Part shown: one piece after another, positions 29,584 to 38,527 of the stretch
Position numbering within the stretch: the first letter of the stretch is position 1
Layout of the letters: every line of letters starts with the position of its first letter
Origin: Streptomyces sp. V3I7
GTDB taxonomy: Bacteria > Actinomycetota > Actinomycetes > Streptomycetales > Streptomycetaceae
NCBI RefSeq assembly: GCF_030817495.1
Contig: NZ_JAUSZK010000001.1
Span: 868,001 to 932,000 of the forward strand
DNA length: 64,000 bases
Direction of reading: 5' to 3'
The notes under the pieces: model-generated
Database searches by the model: none
What the model was told of the DNA's origin: nothing
What the model saw: only the letters and a program-made list of their open reading frames with translations
Position numbers and translations under genes: made by a program

Positions 29584-29708
29584 GTGTGCTCCTCCTGGCG
29601 TTCTGCCTGGTGTTTTCCCGACGGTTCCTGCTCGGAAGGATACGGTGGCCGCCAGTTCACGCTGAAAACTCCTCGCGCGGCGCCGCAGGCCCGAGCGACG
29701 ATACGAGC

Positions 29709-30221
29709 ATGCCGATCAAGCGCGAAGAACCAGCCAAGACCGCCGACGAACGCACCATGCTGGAAGGCTGGTTGGACTACCACCGGCAGACCCTCGCCTG
29801 GAAGTGCGAGGGCCTCACCGAAGAACAGCTGCGCACCGCGTCGGCGCCGCCGTCCGGGCTGTCCCTCATGGGTCTGGTGCGGCACATGGCGGAGACGGAG
29901 CGGGGCTGGTTCCGGCGGGTGCTGGCCGACGACGATCGCGGCTGGATCTACAGCAGCGCGGAGGACCTCGACGGGGACTTCCATGTCACGGACGCCGACA
30001 CCTGGGAGGAGGCGTACGCCACCTGGCAGGCCGAGATAGCGATCGCCCGGCGGCACGCGGCCGGCTTCGCCCTGGACGACCTCGCCAAGGGCAGGAGCAG
30101 GTACACCGCGGAGCCGTTCAACCTGCGCTGGATCTACATGCACATGATCGAGGAGTACGCCCGGCACAACGGCCACGCCGACCTGATCCGCGAGCGGATC
30201 GACGGCAATACGGGCGACTGA
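29709..30221 (+). CDS. DinB family protein
   Basis: A 170-residue four-helix-bundle protein of the DinB/DUF664 type. The family histidines are in LMGLVRHMAETERGWF near residue 58 and in YMHMIEEYARHNGHADLIRE near residue 150, and would form the metal site. Such proteins include mycothiol-dependent transferases and thiol-dependent detoxification enzymes of actinobacteria, but this one cannot be assigned. Residues 68-105 lie between the helices and contain an acidic loop. Confidence 0.9.
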   Translation: MPIKREEPAKTADERTMLEGWLDYHRQTLAWKCEGLTEEQLRTASAPPSGLSLMGLVRHMAETERGWFRRVLADDDRGWIYSSAEDLDGDFHVTDADTWEEAYATWQAEIAIARRHAAGFALDDLAKGRSRYTAEPFNLRWIYMHMIEEYARHNGHADLIRERIDGNTGD

Positions 30222-30325
30222 CGTCAGCCTGGGCGGCTCCCGGCCCTCCGTACGGGGCAGGAGATCACCCATGTGGGGCATCATCCACCGGTCCGCCGTT
30301 CCCACGCGGGGGTCGAGACAGCAGA

Positions 30326-30826
30326 GTGGCGCGGGTGCATCGATCGACGACCACCGCAGCGCTCCTGGTCACCGTCGCCGTCTCGGCCCTCTCCGGCTGT
30401 GTGACGGTGCAGCGCCCCGCCGCGCCCGCGCGGCCACCAGGTACGGCACCGTTCCGCCCGTCGGTGCCCCGGCCCGAGGGCAGCGCGCTGCCGCGGGTCG
30501 TCCAGGCGCCGGCGCGTGAGGCGCTGGAGATGGTCGCGCCGTCCGGGCGGCCGGGCCGTGCGAAGCGGTCCGAGCACGCCGCCGGGTCGGCCGCGCCGAG
30601 CCGTCCGGCGGCGCCGGTGCAGCATCACGCGCCGTCGGCCCGTACGCCGCACCCCGCGCCGCAGCCGCATCACAAGGCCCTGCGGAACGCGCACGTCGAC
30701 GTCCCCGAGGCCGCCCGGCGCGTCGCGTCCGGCAACCCGGACGTGTGCGCGCTGGGCCGGAAGTACGGCGGCTGGCGGCAGGGCAGCCAGGAGGCGACGA
30801 TCTGCCAGAAGGTGTACGGACATTGA
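30326..30826 (+). CDS. Hypothetical lipoprotein
   Basis: A 166-residue exported protein with an N-terminal basic-hydrophobic signal and lipobox LSGC at about residues 22-25. A long Pro/Ala/His/Arg-rich linker (about 30-125) leads to a short conserved-looking C-terminal module with two cysteines (NPDVCALGRKYGGW and EATICQKVYGH), which could form a disulfide outside the membrane. This module resembles a small domain seen at the end of other Streptomyces surface proteins, but no function is recognised. Confidence 0.72.
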   Translation: MARVHRSTTTAALLVTVAVSALSGCVTVQRPAAPARPPGTAPFRPSVPRPEGSALPRVVQAPAREALEMVAPSGRPGRAKRSEHAAGSAAPSRPAAPVQHHAPSARTPHPAPQPHHKALRNAHVDVPEAARRVASGNPDVCALGRKYGGWRQGSQEATICQKVYGH

Positions 30827-30847
30827 GCCGGCCGCCGGAGCGGATGG

Positions 30848-31408
30848 CTACGTAGGCCGCTGGCGCGGCGGGCCCCAGGGCTCCCCGCCGGACGGCCCCT
30901 CCCCCAGCCGCAGCTCCAGGCGACTGATCGCGGCCCGGACTCCGTCGCCGTAGCTGTCGTCGGCCAGTGCGATGGCGGCCCCGCGGGCCCGGCGCAGATG
31001 GGAACGGGCCGCCTCCCGGCGGCCCAGCTTGGCGTAGTCGGCGGCGAGGTTGAGATGCAAGGAGGGGTAGAAGCCGCGTACGGCCGCAGGCTCGCCCGCG
31101 CTCCCGCCCTCGGGCCGCCCCTCTCTCCCGCCCTCCCCCTCGTCCGCCGATTCCTCCGCCGATTCCTCCGCCGCGGACAACGCCCGTAGGTCCCAGGCCA
31201 GTTCGTCGGCCGGGTCGTCCTGGGTGTCGGCGAGGTAGTGCGCCAGGGTGCAGCGGTGCAGCGGGTCACCGTTCTCGCCGAGCTCGGCCCAGAGCGCGAG
31301 CAGTCGGCTGCGGGCCTCCTCGCGGTCCCCGCCGTGGTGCAGCATGACGACCTGGCCGATCCGGGTCAGCACGGCGTCCGCCGCTGCCTGCTCCTGTCGC
31401 TCCGCCAC
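30848..31408 (-). CDS. Hypothetical TPR-like protein
   Basis: A 186-residue soluble protein made of helical pairs resembling tetratricopeptide repeats (DPLHRCTLAHYLADTQDDPA, LHLNLAADYAKLGRREAARS). A central acidic linker (about 80-105) contains repeated ESAEE-type units and varies in composition from the flanks. The N- and C-terminal helical parts would pack around it. No partner or activity is evident; it converges on the lipoprotein gene. Confidence 0.72.
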   Translation of the reverse strand: MAERQEQAAADAVLTRIGQVVMLHHGGDREEARSRLLALWAELGENGDPLHRCTLAHYLADTQDDPADELAWDLRALSAAEESAEESADEGEGGREGRPEGGSAGEPAAVRGFYPSLHLNLAADYAKLGRREAARSHLRRARGAAIALADDSYGDGVRAAISRLELRLGEGPSGGEPWGPPRQRPT

Positions 31409-31523
31409 CGCGTCCTCCGTGCCCTGGGCCTGTCCGGCGTGTCCGTTCCGACGCTAACCGGCGGCCGGGGCGATCCCGGTCAGGCGGCCCCGTACGACAC
31501 GGGGCCGGCCTGCGGAGCTTTGG

Positions 31524-32208
31524 TCAGCCCAGGTCCGGGATGGTCCAGTCGATCGGCTCGTGGCCCTGGGCGGCGACGGCCTCGTTGATCTGCGAGAAGG
31601 GACGGGAGCCGAAGAACCTCTTGGCGGACAGCGGCGAGGGGTGCGCGCCCTTGACCACCACGTGCCGGGTCTCGTCGATCAGCGGGAGCTTCTTCTGCGC
31701 GTAGTTGCCCCACAGGACGAACACCGCGGGGTCGGGCCGCTCGGCCACGGCGCGGATCACCGCGTCGGTGAACTTCTCCCAGCCCTTGCCCTTGTGCGAG
31801 TTCGCCTCGCCTGCGCGGACCGTGAGCACCGCGTTCAGCAGCAGGACGCCCTGCTCGGCCCACGGCATCAGATAACCGTTGTCCGGGATCGGCGTGCCCA
31901 GCTCGGCCTGCATCTCCTTGTAGATGTTCCGCAGGGAGGGCGGGGTCCGCACCCCGGGGCGGACCGAGAAGCACAGGCCGTGCCCCTGGCCCTCGCCGTG
32001 GTACGGGTCCCTGGCCGAGGATGAGGACCTTGACCTTGTCGAACGGCGTCGCGTCCAGCGCCGCGAAGACCTCCTCGCGGGGCGGGTAGACGGGGCCGCC
32101 GGCACGCTCCCCCTCGACGAACTCGACCAGCTCCTTGAAGTACGGCTGCTCCAGCTCGTCGCCCAGAACCCCGCGCCAGGACTCGGGCAGCATGGCGATG
32201 TCGGTCAC
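31524..32208 (-). pseudogene. ung: Uracil-DNA glycosylase gene with frameshift
   Basis: The gene encodes the family 1 uracil-DNA glycosylase that starts base-excision repair of deaminated cytosine. Residues from [18 protein letters not shown] to VKVLILGQ are in one frame; the following [15 protein letters not shown] through GAHPSPLS to the end are in another. The break falls inside the catalytic GQDPYHG motif: CAG G GAC CCG TAC has one extra G (a CCC run at 32009-32011 on the plus strand). All other motifs are intact. The frameshift would abolish activity unless it is a sequencing error or another glycosylase compensates. The GTG start is backed by GAGGA. Confidence 0.88.
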
Positions 32209-32313
32209 GTCAACGTCCTCACGGTGTGCGGTCACTTGCAGGTCTCCGAACCTACAGGCGACCACTGACAACCGGTTCCGCGGGCCGGAGCGGGCCCGGC
32301 TCGCGACCCGGTC

Positions 32314-33891
32314 TCACCAGCTGGTCTTCCGCTTCAGCTCCCACATCATCATGATCGTCGACGGGTCGAGGGCCCGTTCGCCGCCGGAGACGTCCTCGCT
32401 GGCCGCGACGTACTGACGCCCCTGCCACAGCGGCAGCAGCCGCGCGTCCTTCGCCAGGATGTCCTGGGCCTGCTTGAACTGCTTCACCACGTCCGCGCGG
32501 TCGTTCTGCTGCCGCGACTCGGGCAGCAGCTTGCCGGTGATCTCGGGCACCGGGTACGGCGTGCCGAGCGCGTTCTGGTCGCCCACGAACGGGGCGATGA
32601 AGTTGTCGGCGTCGGGGAAGTCGGGGGACCAGCCGCGGCCGAACACCGGGTACTCGCCCTTCTGGTAGCCGACCACGTAGGTCTTCCAGGGACGGCTCTT
32701 GAGGGTGACGTCGAAGAGCCCGGAGCTGTCGAGCTGGCGCTTGAGCTCCTGGAACTCCATGCCGGTCTCGGAGCCGTAGCGGTCGGTGGTGTACCAGAGC
32801 GTCAGCGGGACCCGCTCCTTGATGCCCGCGCTCTGAAGGATCTTGCGGGCCTTGGGGACGCTGGGGTCGCCGTAGTCGTCGAAGAAGCCGGTGGTGTGGC
32901 CGGTCAGGCCCTTCGGGACCATCGAGTACAGGGGGTCGACGGTGTCCTTGTAGACCTTGTGCGCGATCGCGGCACGGTCGACGACCTGCGCGACCGCCCT
33001 GCGCACGGCGGGCTTCTCGATCCAGGGGTCCTTGGGGTTGAACACCAGGTAGCTGATGTCCGTGCCGACGCCGTCCACCAGCTGGAGGTAGGTCGAGGCG
33101 CTCTTCTGGAGCGAGATGATGTCGTCGGCGGCGAGACCGCGGTAGGTGACGTCGATCTTCCGGTCGCGCAGCGCCTTGACCATGGAGGACGAGTCCTGGA
33201 AGTAGCGGATCGTCACCGCGTCGTTCTGGCGGTCGGCGAAGCCGTGGTAGTGGCCGTTGCGCTCCAGGACGGCCGTGCTGCCGTCCTGGTACGACTGGAG
33301 GGTGTAGGGGCCGGAGCCGGAGATGTTGTCGCCCTTGTGCAGCGTCTTGGCGGGGTATTCGCCGGGATCGACGACCGACATGGCCGGGGTGGCGAGCACG
33401 AACGGGAAGGTCGTGTCGGGCCGGTTGAGGCGGAAGAGCACCTCGCGCTCGCCACGGGTCTCCACGTGGTCGAGGCTGCCGAGCAGTCCCGCCGGGCCGC
33501 CGGGGGCGTTGATGGCCCGGATGCGGTCGATGGAGTACTTGACGGCGTGCGCGTCCAGCGTGTGCCCGTCGGCGAACTTCATGTCCGGGCGGAGTTCGCA
33601 GCGGTAGGTGCGGTTCGCGTCGTCGACGAAGCCGCACCTCTCGGCGGCGTCGGGCTGCGGAGTGGTCGCGCCGTTGGGGTAGGCGAGGAGCGTCTGGTAG
33701 ACGTTCCGGAACAGCTCCCACGACCCGTCCCAGGACGCGGCCGGATCCAGTGTGCTGGGGGAACTGGTGGTCCCGACCACGATCGGCGACTCGCTCTCCT
33801 CGTCGCCGTCGGTGAAGACACCGCATCCGGCCAGCAGGGATATGGAGGCGACCGCCGCCACCTGCCGAAGGCATCGGTTCCGCTTGAACAC
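32314..33891 (-). CDS. ABC transporter peptide-binding lipoprotein (SBP_bac_5)
   Basis: A 525-residue extracytoplasmic solute-binding protein of the family 5 type. The lipobox LLAGC lies at about residues 17-21 after a signal helix. The mature domain shows GTTSSPSTLDPAASWDGSWE near its start, KFADGHTLDAHAVKYSIDRI near residue 110 and FGRGWSPDFPDADNFIAPF near residue 430, all characteristic of oligopeptide or nickel binders. No permease or ATPase gene is adjacent, so it is an orphan. The GTG start was picked because GAGGAG lies 7 bases upstream. CCATACC repeats and an inverted CTGCCA/TGGCAG lie upstream (33905-33935). Confidence 0.92.
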   Translation of the reverse strand: MFKRNRCLRQVAAVASISLLAGCGVFTDGDEESESPIVVGTTSSPSTLDPAASWDGSWELFRNVYQTLLAYPNGATTPQPDAAERCGFVDDANRTYRCELRPDMKFADGHTLDAHAVKYSIDRIRAINAPGGPAGLLGSLDHVETRGEREVLFRLNRPDTTFPFVLATPAMSVVDPGEYPAKTLHKGDNISGSGPYTLQSYQDGSTAVLERNGHYHGFADRQNDAVTIRYFQDSSSMVKALRDRKIDVTYRGLAADDIISLQKSASTYLQLVDGVGTDISYLVFNPKDPWIEKPAVRRAVAQVVDRAAIAHKVYKDTVDPLYSMVPKGLTGHTTGFFDDYGDPSVPKARKILQSAGIKERVPLTLWYTTDRYGSETGMEFQELKRQLDSSGLFDVTLKSRPWKTYVVGYQKGEYPVFGRGWSPDFPDADNFIAPFVGDQNALGTPYPVPEITGKLLPESRQQNDRADVVKQFKQAQDILAKDARLLPLWQGRQYVAASEDVSGGERALDPSTIMMMWELKRKTSW

Positions 33892-34038
33892 GCGCACGCT
33901 CCTCGATCTGCCATACCAAGGGTTGGCAGACCATACCGCAGCCGTGCGGAGGCTGAACCTCCCCCCGTGGCAAGCCGATTGAACGCTGTACGAGGGAGAC
34001 GGCGCAGGCCGGGCGGACGAATCTCGCCTTGCCGCGAC

Positions 34039-34123
34039 CGGTCCCGTTTTATCCGTACGAGGCACGGGACCGTGGGATACGACGGCTCGGGCGCCGCTCC
34101 CCCGTGAGGGAACGGCGCCCGAG
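34039..34123 (-). terminator. Two strong hairpins after the SDR/FabG operon
   Basis: CGGTCCCG (34039-34046) pairs with CGGGACCG (34065-34072). CTCGGGCGCCG (34086-34096) pairs with CGGCGCCCGAG (34113-34123), with an inner TCCC/GGGA extension. The second is a perfect 11-bp GC stem, 45 bases after the stop of the SDR gene, and is the likely terminator of that operon; it could act from both sides. Confidence 0.75.
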
Positions 34124-34167
34124 TCGGCGGTGCGGGAGGCCGCGCGGGCCTTGCCGGAGGATTCCGG

Positions 34168-34929
34168 TCAGCCCACGCCGGCGTTCAGGAAGATGCCGCC
34201 GTCGACGACGAGCGTCTGGCCGGTGATCCAGTCGGACTGCTCCGAGGTGAGGAACGCGGCGGCGCCACCGATGTCGGAGGGCACGCCGAGCCGGGCGAGC
34301 GGGTAGGCCGCGGCGGCCTCCGCCTCCCGGCCCTCGTACAGGGCCTCGGCGAACTTGGTCTTGACCACGGCGGGGGCGATCGCGTTGACCCGTACCTTGG
34401 GCGCGTACTCGTGCGCCAGCTGCTGGGTCAGGTTGATCATCGCGGCCTTGCTGACGCCGTACGCGCCGATGAACGGCGAGGGCGCGAGGCCGGCGACCGA
34501 GGCGATGTTGACGATCGCGCCGCCGTTGTCCTTCTGCCAGGCGTGCCAGGTCTTCTGGGCGAAGCCGAGCGCCGAGATCACGTTGGTCTCGAACACCTTG
34601 CGCGCGACGTTCAGGTCGAGGTCGGCGAGCGGGCCGAACACCGGGTTCGTACCGGCGTTGTTGACCAGGAAGTCGACGCGGCCGAAGGCCTCCATCGTGC
34701 GCTCGACGGCCTCGGCCTGGTGGTCCAGGTCGTGGGCCTTGCCGGCGACGGCGATGACCCGGTCCGAGCCGAGCTTCTCGACGGCCTCCTTGAGCGCCTC
34801 CTCGCCTCGGCCGGTGATGCAGACGCGGTCGCCCCGTGCCACGAGGGCTTCGGCGATGCCGTAGCCGATGCCGCGGCTGCCGCCGGTGACGAGGGCGGTC
34901 TTGCCGGAGAGTGCGGGCAGTTCAGTCAT
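34168..34929 (-). CDS. SDR family oxidoreductase
   Basis: A 253-residue short-chain dehydrogenase/reductase. The cofactor loop is TGGSRGIGYGIA near residue 15, the NNAG motif is present (FLVNNAGTNP), the catalytic serine lies in NIASVAGLAPS and the YxxxK pair in GAYGVSKAAM. The tail SDWITGQTLVVDGGIF is typical of FabG-like members. It is the second gene of a pair, 20 bases after the FabG-type gene, and ends before two strong hairpins. The substrate is probably a fatty-acyl or related ketone. Confidence 0.92.
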   Translation of the reverse strand: MTELPALSGKTALVTGGSRGIGYGIAEALVARGDRVCITGRGEEALKEAVEKLGSDRVIAVAGKAHDLDHQAEAVERTMEAFGRVDFLVNNAGTNPVFGPLADLDLNVARKVFETNVISALGFAQKTWHAWQKDNGGAIVNIASVAGLAPSPFIGAYGVSKAAMINLTQQLAHEYAPKVRVNAIAPAVVKTKFAEALYEGREAEAAAAYPLARLGVPSDIGGAAAFLTSEQSDWITGQTLVVDGGIFLNAGVG

Positions 34930-34949
34930 GTCCGTGATTCCCGTGTTCC

Positions 34950-35711
34950 CTAGTCGAGCGGTCCGCCGGCGACGTACAGCACCTGGCCGGAGACGAAGCC
35001 GGCGTCCTCACCGGTGAAGAAGGCGATGGCGTTCGCGATGTCCTCGGGCTCGCCGACGCGCTGCACGGGGATGGCCGTGGCGGCGGCGGCCTTGAATTCC
35101 TCGAAGCCCATCTTGACGCGCTCGGCGGTGGCCTTGGTCATCTCGGTGGCGATGAAGCCGGGGGCGACGGCGTTGGCCGTGATGCCGAACTTGCCGAGCT
35201 CGATGGCGAGGGTCTTGGTGAAGCCCTGCAGACCGGCCTTGGCGGCCGAGTAGTTGGCCTGGCCGCGGTTGCCGAGCGCGGAGGACGAGGAGAGGTTGAC
35301 GATCCGGCCGAAGCCGGCCTCCACCATGTGCTTCTGGACGGCCTTGGCCATCAGGAACGAGCCGCGCAGGTGCACGTTCATGACGGTGTCCCAGTCGGAC
35401 GAGGTCATCTTGAACAGCAGGTTGTCGCGCAGCACACCCGCGTTGTTGACCAGGATCACCGGCGCGCCCAGCTCCTCCGCGACCCGCGCGACGGCCGCCT
35501 CGACCTGCGCCTCGTCGGAGACGTCGGCGCCGACCGCGATGGCCTTGCCGCCGGCCGCGGTGATCTTCTCCACGGTGTCCTTGCAGGCGGCCTCGTCGAG
35601 GTCGACGACCGCGACCGCACGACCCTCGGCCGCCAGTCGTACGGCGGTGGCGGCGCCGATGCCGCGCGCCGCGCCGGTGACGATCGCGACCCGCTGTTCA
35701 GTGGTGGACAT
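34950..35711 (-). CDS. fabG: 3-oxoacyl-ACP reductase FabG-like SDR
   Basis: A 253-residue NADPH-dependent reductase resembling FabG. Motifs: TGAARGIGAATAVRLA (cofactor), VILVNNAGVLRDNLLFKM, catalytic NLSSSSAL, and YSAAKAGLQGFTKTLA with the YxxxK pair. The tail GFVSGQVLYVAGGPLD fits. The run NNAGVLRDN is characteristic of true beta-ketoacyl reductases. It heads a two-gene operon with another SDR gene. Whether it serves fatty acid synthesis or a secondary pathway cannot be told; the symbol reflects the family. Confidence 0.88.
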   Translation of the reverse strand: MSTTEQRVAIVTGAARGIGAATAVRLAAEGRAVAVVDLDEAACKDTVEKITAAGGKAIAVGADVSDEAQVEAAVARVAEELGAPVILVNNAGVLRDNLLFKMTSSDWDTVMNVHLRGSFLMAKAVQKHMVEAGFGRIVNLSSSSALGNRGQANYSAAKAGLQGFTKTLAIELGKFGITANAVAPGFIATEMTKATAERVKMGFEEFKAAAATAIPVQRVGEPEDIANAIAFFTGEDAGFVSGQVLYVAGGPLD

Positions 35712-35836
35712 TGCTGCTTCTCCTCGCCCTTGAGAGAACCCGCGGCGCGGTGAGCGACCGCTTAGTACCTTCAGCACCCGTGACGCTAGAAGCCCTGGCA
35801 CCCGGTGTCAACGGCACACCGGGTGCGTGTGATCCA

Positions 35837-36286
35837 TTACCTCACCAGCAGGTCCAGCAACCGCTCCGTCTCGGCCGCCGGATCGGCGGTCAGGCCGGTG
35901 TGCACGGGTCCTGGCTGGACGATGGTGGAGCGGGGCGCGATCAGCCAGCGGTACCGGCGTCCGGCGTCGTCGCCGGCGGCCTGCCCGGCCTCGTCGCCGC
36001 CCGCGCAGTGCCGCTCGATCGCGTCGAGCGCGGCCCGCACTCCGGCCACGTCGGCCTCGGGGTCGAGGGCGAGCAGGCGCGCCTCGTCGAGGTGGGTGCG
36101 CGCGCCGACGTAGGCCTGGGCGCGGCAGTAGACGACGACGCCCGCGTTGATGCACTCGCCGCGCTCGACGCGGGGGACGACGCGCAGCAGGGCGTACTCG
36201 AAGACGTCCCGGCCGCCGCCCTGGCCCGCCCGGATGATGTGGCGCTCGACCACATGACCGGCCATGTGGATGTGGGTCTCGCTCAC
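35837..36286 (-). CDS. DUF3037 protein coupled to HipA-like kinase
   Basis: A 149-residue protein of the DUF3037 family. FEYALLRVVPRVERGECINA near residue 30 is the family opening, followed by AGVVVYCRAQAYVGART. Function is unknown. Its GTG overlaps the stop of the upstream HipA-like kinase gene by four bases (GTGA at 36283-36286), which indicates translational coupling and a stoichiometric pair. The two are commonly adjacent in actinobacteria. It may be the kinase's partner or substrate; that is inference. Confidence 0.85.
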   Translation of the reverse strand: MSETHIHMAGHVVERHIIRAGQGGGRDVFEYALLRVVPRVERGECINAGVVVYCRAQAYVGARTHLDEARLLALDPEADVAGVRAALDAIERHCAGGDEAGQAAGDDAGRRYRWLIAPRSTIVQPGPVHTGLTADPAAETERLLDLLVR

Positions 36287-37029
36287 TTGCCCTCCTCGAT
36301 GCCGGTGATCCGCTCGTGGACGACGGCGGCGCGCGCGAGCAGCGGCCGCGCATACGCCCGGCGCAGGTCGTCCGGGGTGTCGAAGCCGGGCTCGTCGGCG
36401 AGCCAGGCGTCGGGGATCTCGGCGGTGACCTCGGCGAGGATGTCCTCGGTGACCAGGGGCGCCAACTCGGCGGCGGCCGCGGCGACATCGGGCGCGAAGC
36501 GGCTCAGGGCGTGGTCGGAGACGTCGTAGGGGCGGGCCGCGGAGGCCTCGGCGGCGGGCCAGTTGTGGTGCCAGATCATGGTCGCACCGTGGTCGATGAG
36601 CCACAGCTCGCCCCGGTGCATCAGCAGGTTGGGGTTGCGCCAGGAGCGGTCGACGTTGTTCACCAGCGCGTCGAACCAGACGATCCGCCCGGCCTCCTCA
36701 CGGTCCACCGGGAACGCGAGCGGGTCGAAGCCGAGGGCGCCGGAGAGGAAGTCCATGCCGAGGTTGGTGCCGCCGCTGGACCGCAGCAGGTCCTGCACCT
36801 GCTGCTCGGGTTCGCCGAGCCCCAGCACGGGGTCCAACTGGACGGTCACCAGGCGGGGCATCCGGAAGCCGAGCCGCCGGGCCAGTTCGCCGCACACGAC
36901 CTCGGCCACCAGCGTCTTACGGCCCTGTCCGGCGCCGGCGAACTTCATGACGTACGTCCCGAAGTCGTCCCCCTCGACGAGCCCCGGCAGCGAGCCGCCC
37001 TCACGCAAGGGAGTGACATAGCGGGTCAC
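36283..37029 (-). CDS. HipA-like kinase (HipA_2 type)
   Basis: A 248-residue protein with a minimal HipA/PI3-kinase-like fold. An ATP-binding lysine is likely in YVMKFAG (K29), and the catalytic loop is FDALVNNVDRSWRNPNLL, with Asp127 as the probable catalytic base and the metal-binding aspartate Asp146 in LWLIDHGATM. It lacks the long N-terminal domain of E. coli HipA and has no HipB-like antitoxin beside it. Start: AAAGAGG 5 bases before the GTG at 37029 favours it over an ATG 18 bases upstream. The gene lies at the edge of the accessory region. Confidence 0.85.
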   Translation of the reverse strand: MTRYVTPLREGGSLPGLVEGDDFGTYVMKFAGAGQGRKTLVAEVVCGELARRLGFRMPRLVTVQLDPVLGLGEPEQQVQDLLRSSGGTNLGMDFLSGALGFDPLAFPVDREEAGRIVWFDALVNNVDRSWRNPNLLMHRGELWLIDHGATMIWHHNWPAAEASAARPYDVSDHALSRFAPDVAAAAAELAPLVTEDILAEVTAEIPDAWLADEPGFDTPDDLRRAYARPLLARAAVVHERITGIEEGK

Positions 37030-37124
37030 GGTGACCTCTTTTAGCATTTTCCCAGGCCACCCATCTCTTCAACCTTGCAATCCATGGCCGCCTTCAGGGG
37101 CGGTGGAGCAGTGGGAATCACCCG

Positions 37125-37850
37125 TCAACGAGCCTGGGGAGAATCTGGGGAGTTTCGGCTGGCATGCCGATCTCCCCGCTCCCCAAGCAATCCATCGATG
37201 GCGGTGCGCCCTTTACTTCCCGCCTCCGGCATGAAGTGAGCATAGTAACCGAGGGTGATCGCGGGCGAGGAGTGCCCGAGCCAACGCGCCAGGGTCACAA
37301 CGGACTCTCCGGCCTCCAGAATGAGCGAGGCGTAGGTGTGCCGCAGCACGTGGAAGCCATCCTTCGGAGCCGCCGCCCACTGCCAGGGTTTCGCTCCCTC
37401 AGCGCGCGGCGGGATGATGCCGGCTTCAGCCAAGGCGGGCTTCCAGGTGTAGGTGTTCCATATGTTCACCGCGACGGCGTTGCCGAGTCGTGTGGTGAGG
37501 TGCAGGGAGAACTTCTTTCACTGCCCCTCCGGCTTCCCCCCACGGAAGCTCCACCTCCACCGGTGGGAACGCTTCGACGTGGCTCTTCAACTCCTTGGCC
37601 ACCGAGGAGGGCAAGTCGACGGTACGGGTCTTCTTCCCCTTCGGCAGGGCGAATTACAACCCCCCACGGATCGCCTGGATTTGGCGGCGGACATGCAGCA
37701 CGCCTCGCGTGTAGTCGATGTCCTCCGGGCTCAGCCCGAACATTTCGCCCTGACGGAGCCCACATCCCAGACCGACCACGACGGCAATCCGGTTTCGTGG
37801 GCTGATAACGTCGCGGACTCGCAGCGCCGTCTGCAACGGCCACGCGTCAC
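37125..37850 (-). pseudogene. Degenerate tyrosine integrase
   Basis: Remains of a phage/ICE-type tyrosine recombinase. Reading the minus strand from about 37850: [19 protein letters not shown], then [19 protein letters not shown] with the first catalytic arginine, then an in-frame TAA (after IRGGL), then [15 protein letters not shown], a one-base insertion near 37510, and [33 protein letters not shown] (H-x-x-R) and GHSSPAITLGYYAHF with the nucleophilic tyrosine. The N-terminal half is missing, cut where the Rhs fragment begins. At least one nonsense and one frameshift lesion plus truncation make it nonfunctional. Confidence 0.9.
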
Positions 37851-38442
37851 GTCGCTCACCGCGGTCGGCGGCGGCGCCACCCCGGCCGGCCTGGTCGCCT
37901 CGCAGCGCACGCCTGACGGCGCACTCACCTCGTACCGCTATTACGCGAACGGCGACACCGCGCAGGTGACGTCCCCCGCCGGGCTGATCACCAGCTACAC
38001 ATACGACGGTCTTGGCCGAAAGACCTCCGAGACACAGGTGTCAAGCACATTCCCGAACGGCGTGACAACCACCTACAGCTATGACACAGCCTCGCACGTC
38101 GTCACCGAGACCGGTGCAGGCGTGAAGGACGAGATCACCAACACGTCCCACACCGCCGAGATCACGCGCTCCTACGACGAGGACGGCAACCAACTGTCCG
38201 AGACCACCAAGGACACCACCGGCGGTGACACCGAACGCACCATCACCTACCACTACGACACGCACGGGCTGAACGACAGCGTCACCGACGCTGAGCAGAA
38301 CACAACCACGTACGACCACGACGCGTTCGGCCGAGTCAATGGCATGACCGACGCAACGAGGAACGCGATCCTCGCGCACGAGCACTTCACACGCCTGTCC
38401 GCCGGGCCTGCTCCGGGTCCAGCGCACCAGCTGGTCCGGTGA
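37846..38442 (+). pseudogene. Rhs/YD-repeat protein fragment
   Basis: An internal piece of a large Rhs (YD-repeat) toxin-type protein. About 195 residues contain repeats such as [28 protein letters not shown] and [15 protein letters not shown], in which the YD core recurs about every 20-40 residues. There is no signal sequence, no start, no hyperconserved core and no C-terminal toxin domain; after residue 170 the sequence departs from the pattern. Its 5' edge meets the truncated integrase at about 37845, so a deletion or insertion joined the two. Confidence 0.85.
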
Positions 38443-38527
38443 GCCGAGCCACCTGATCTGCTGGCCGGCTGCCCGGCCACCTGAAATGACCAAGCAACCG
38501 CACGACTTGTTCCCCCCAGGAGGTGGA

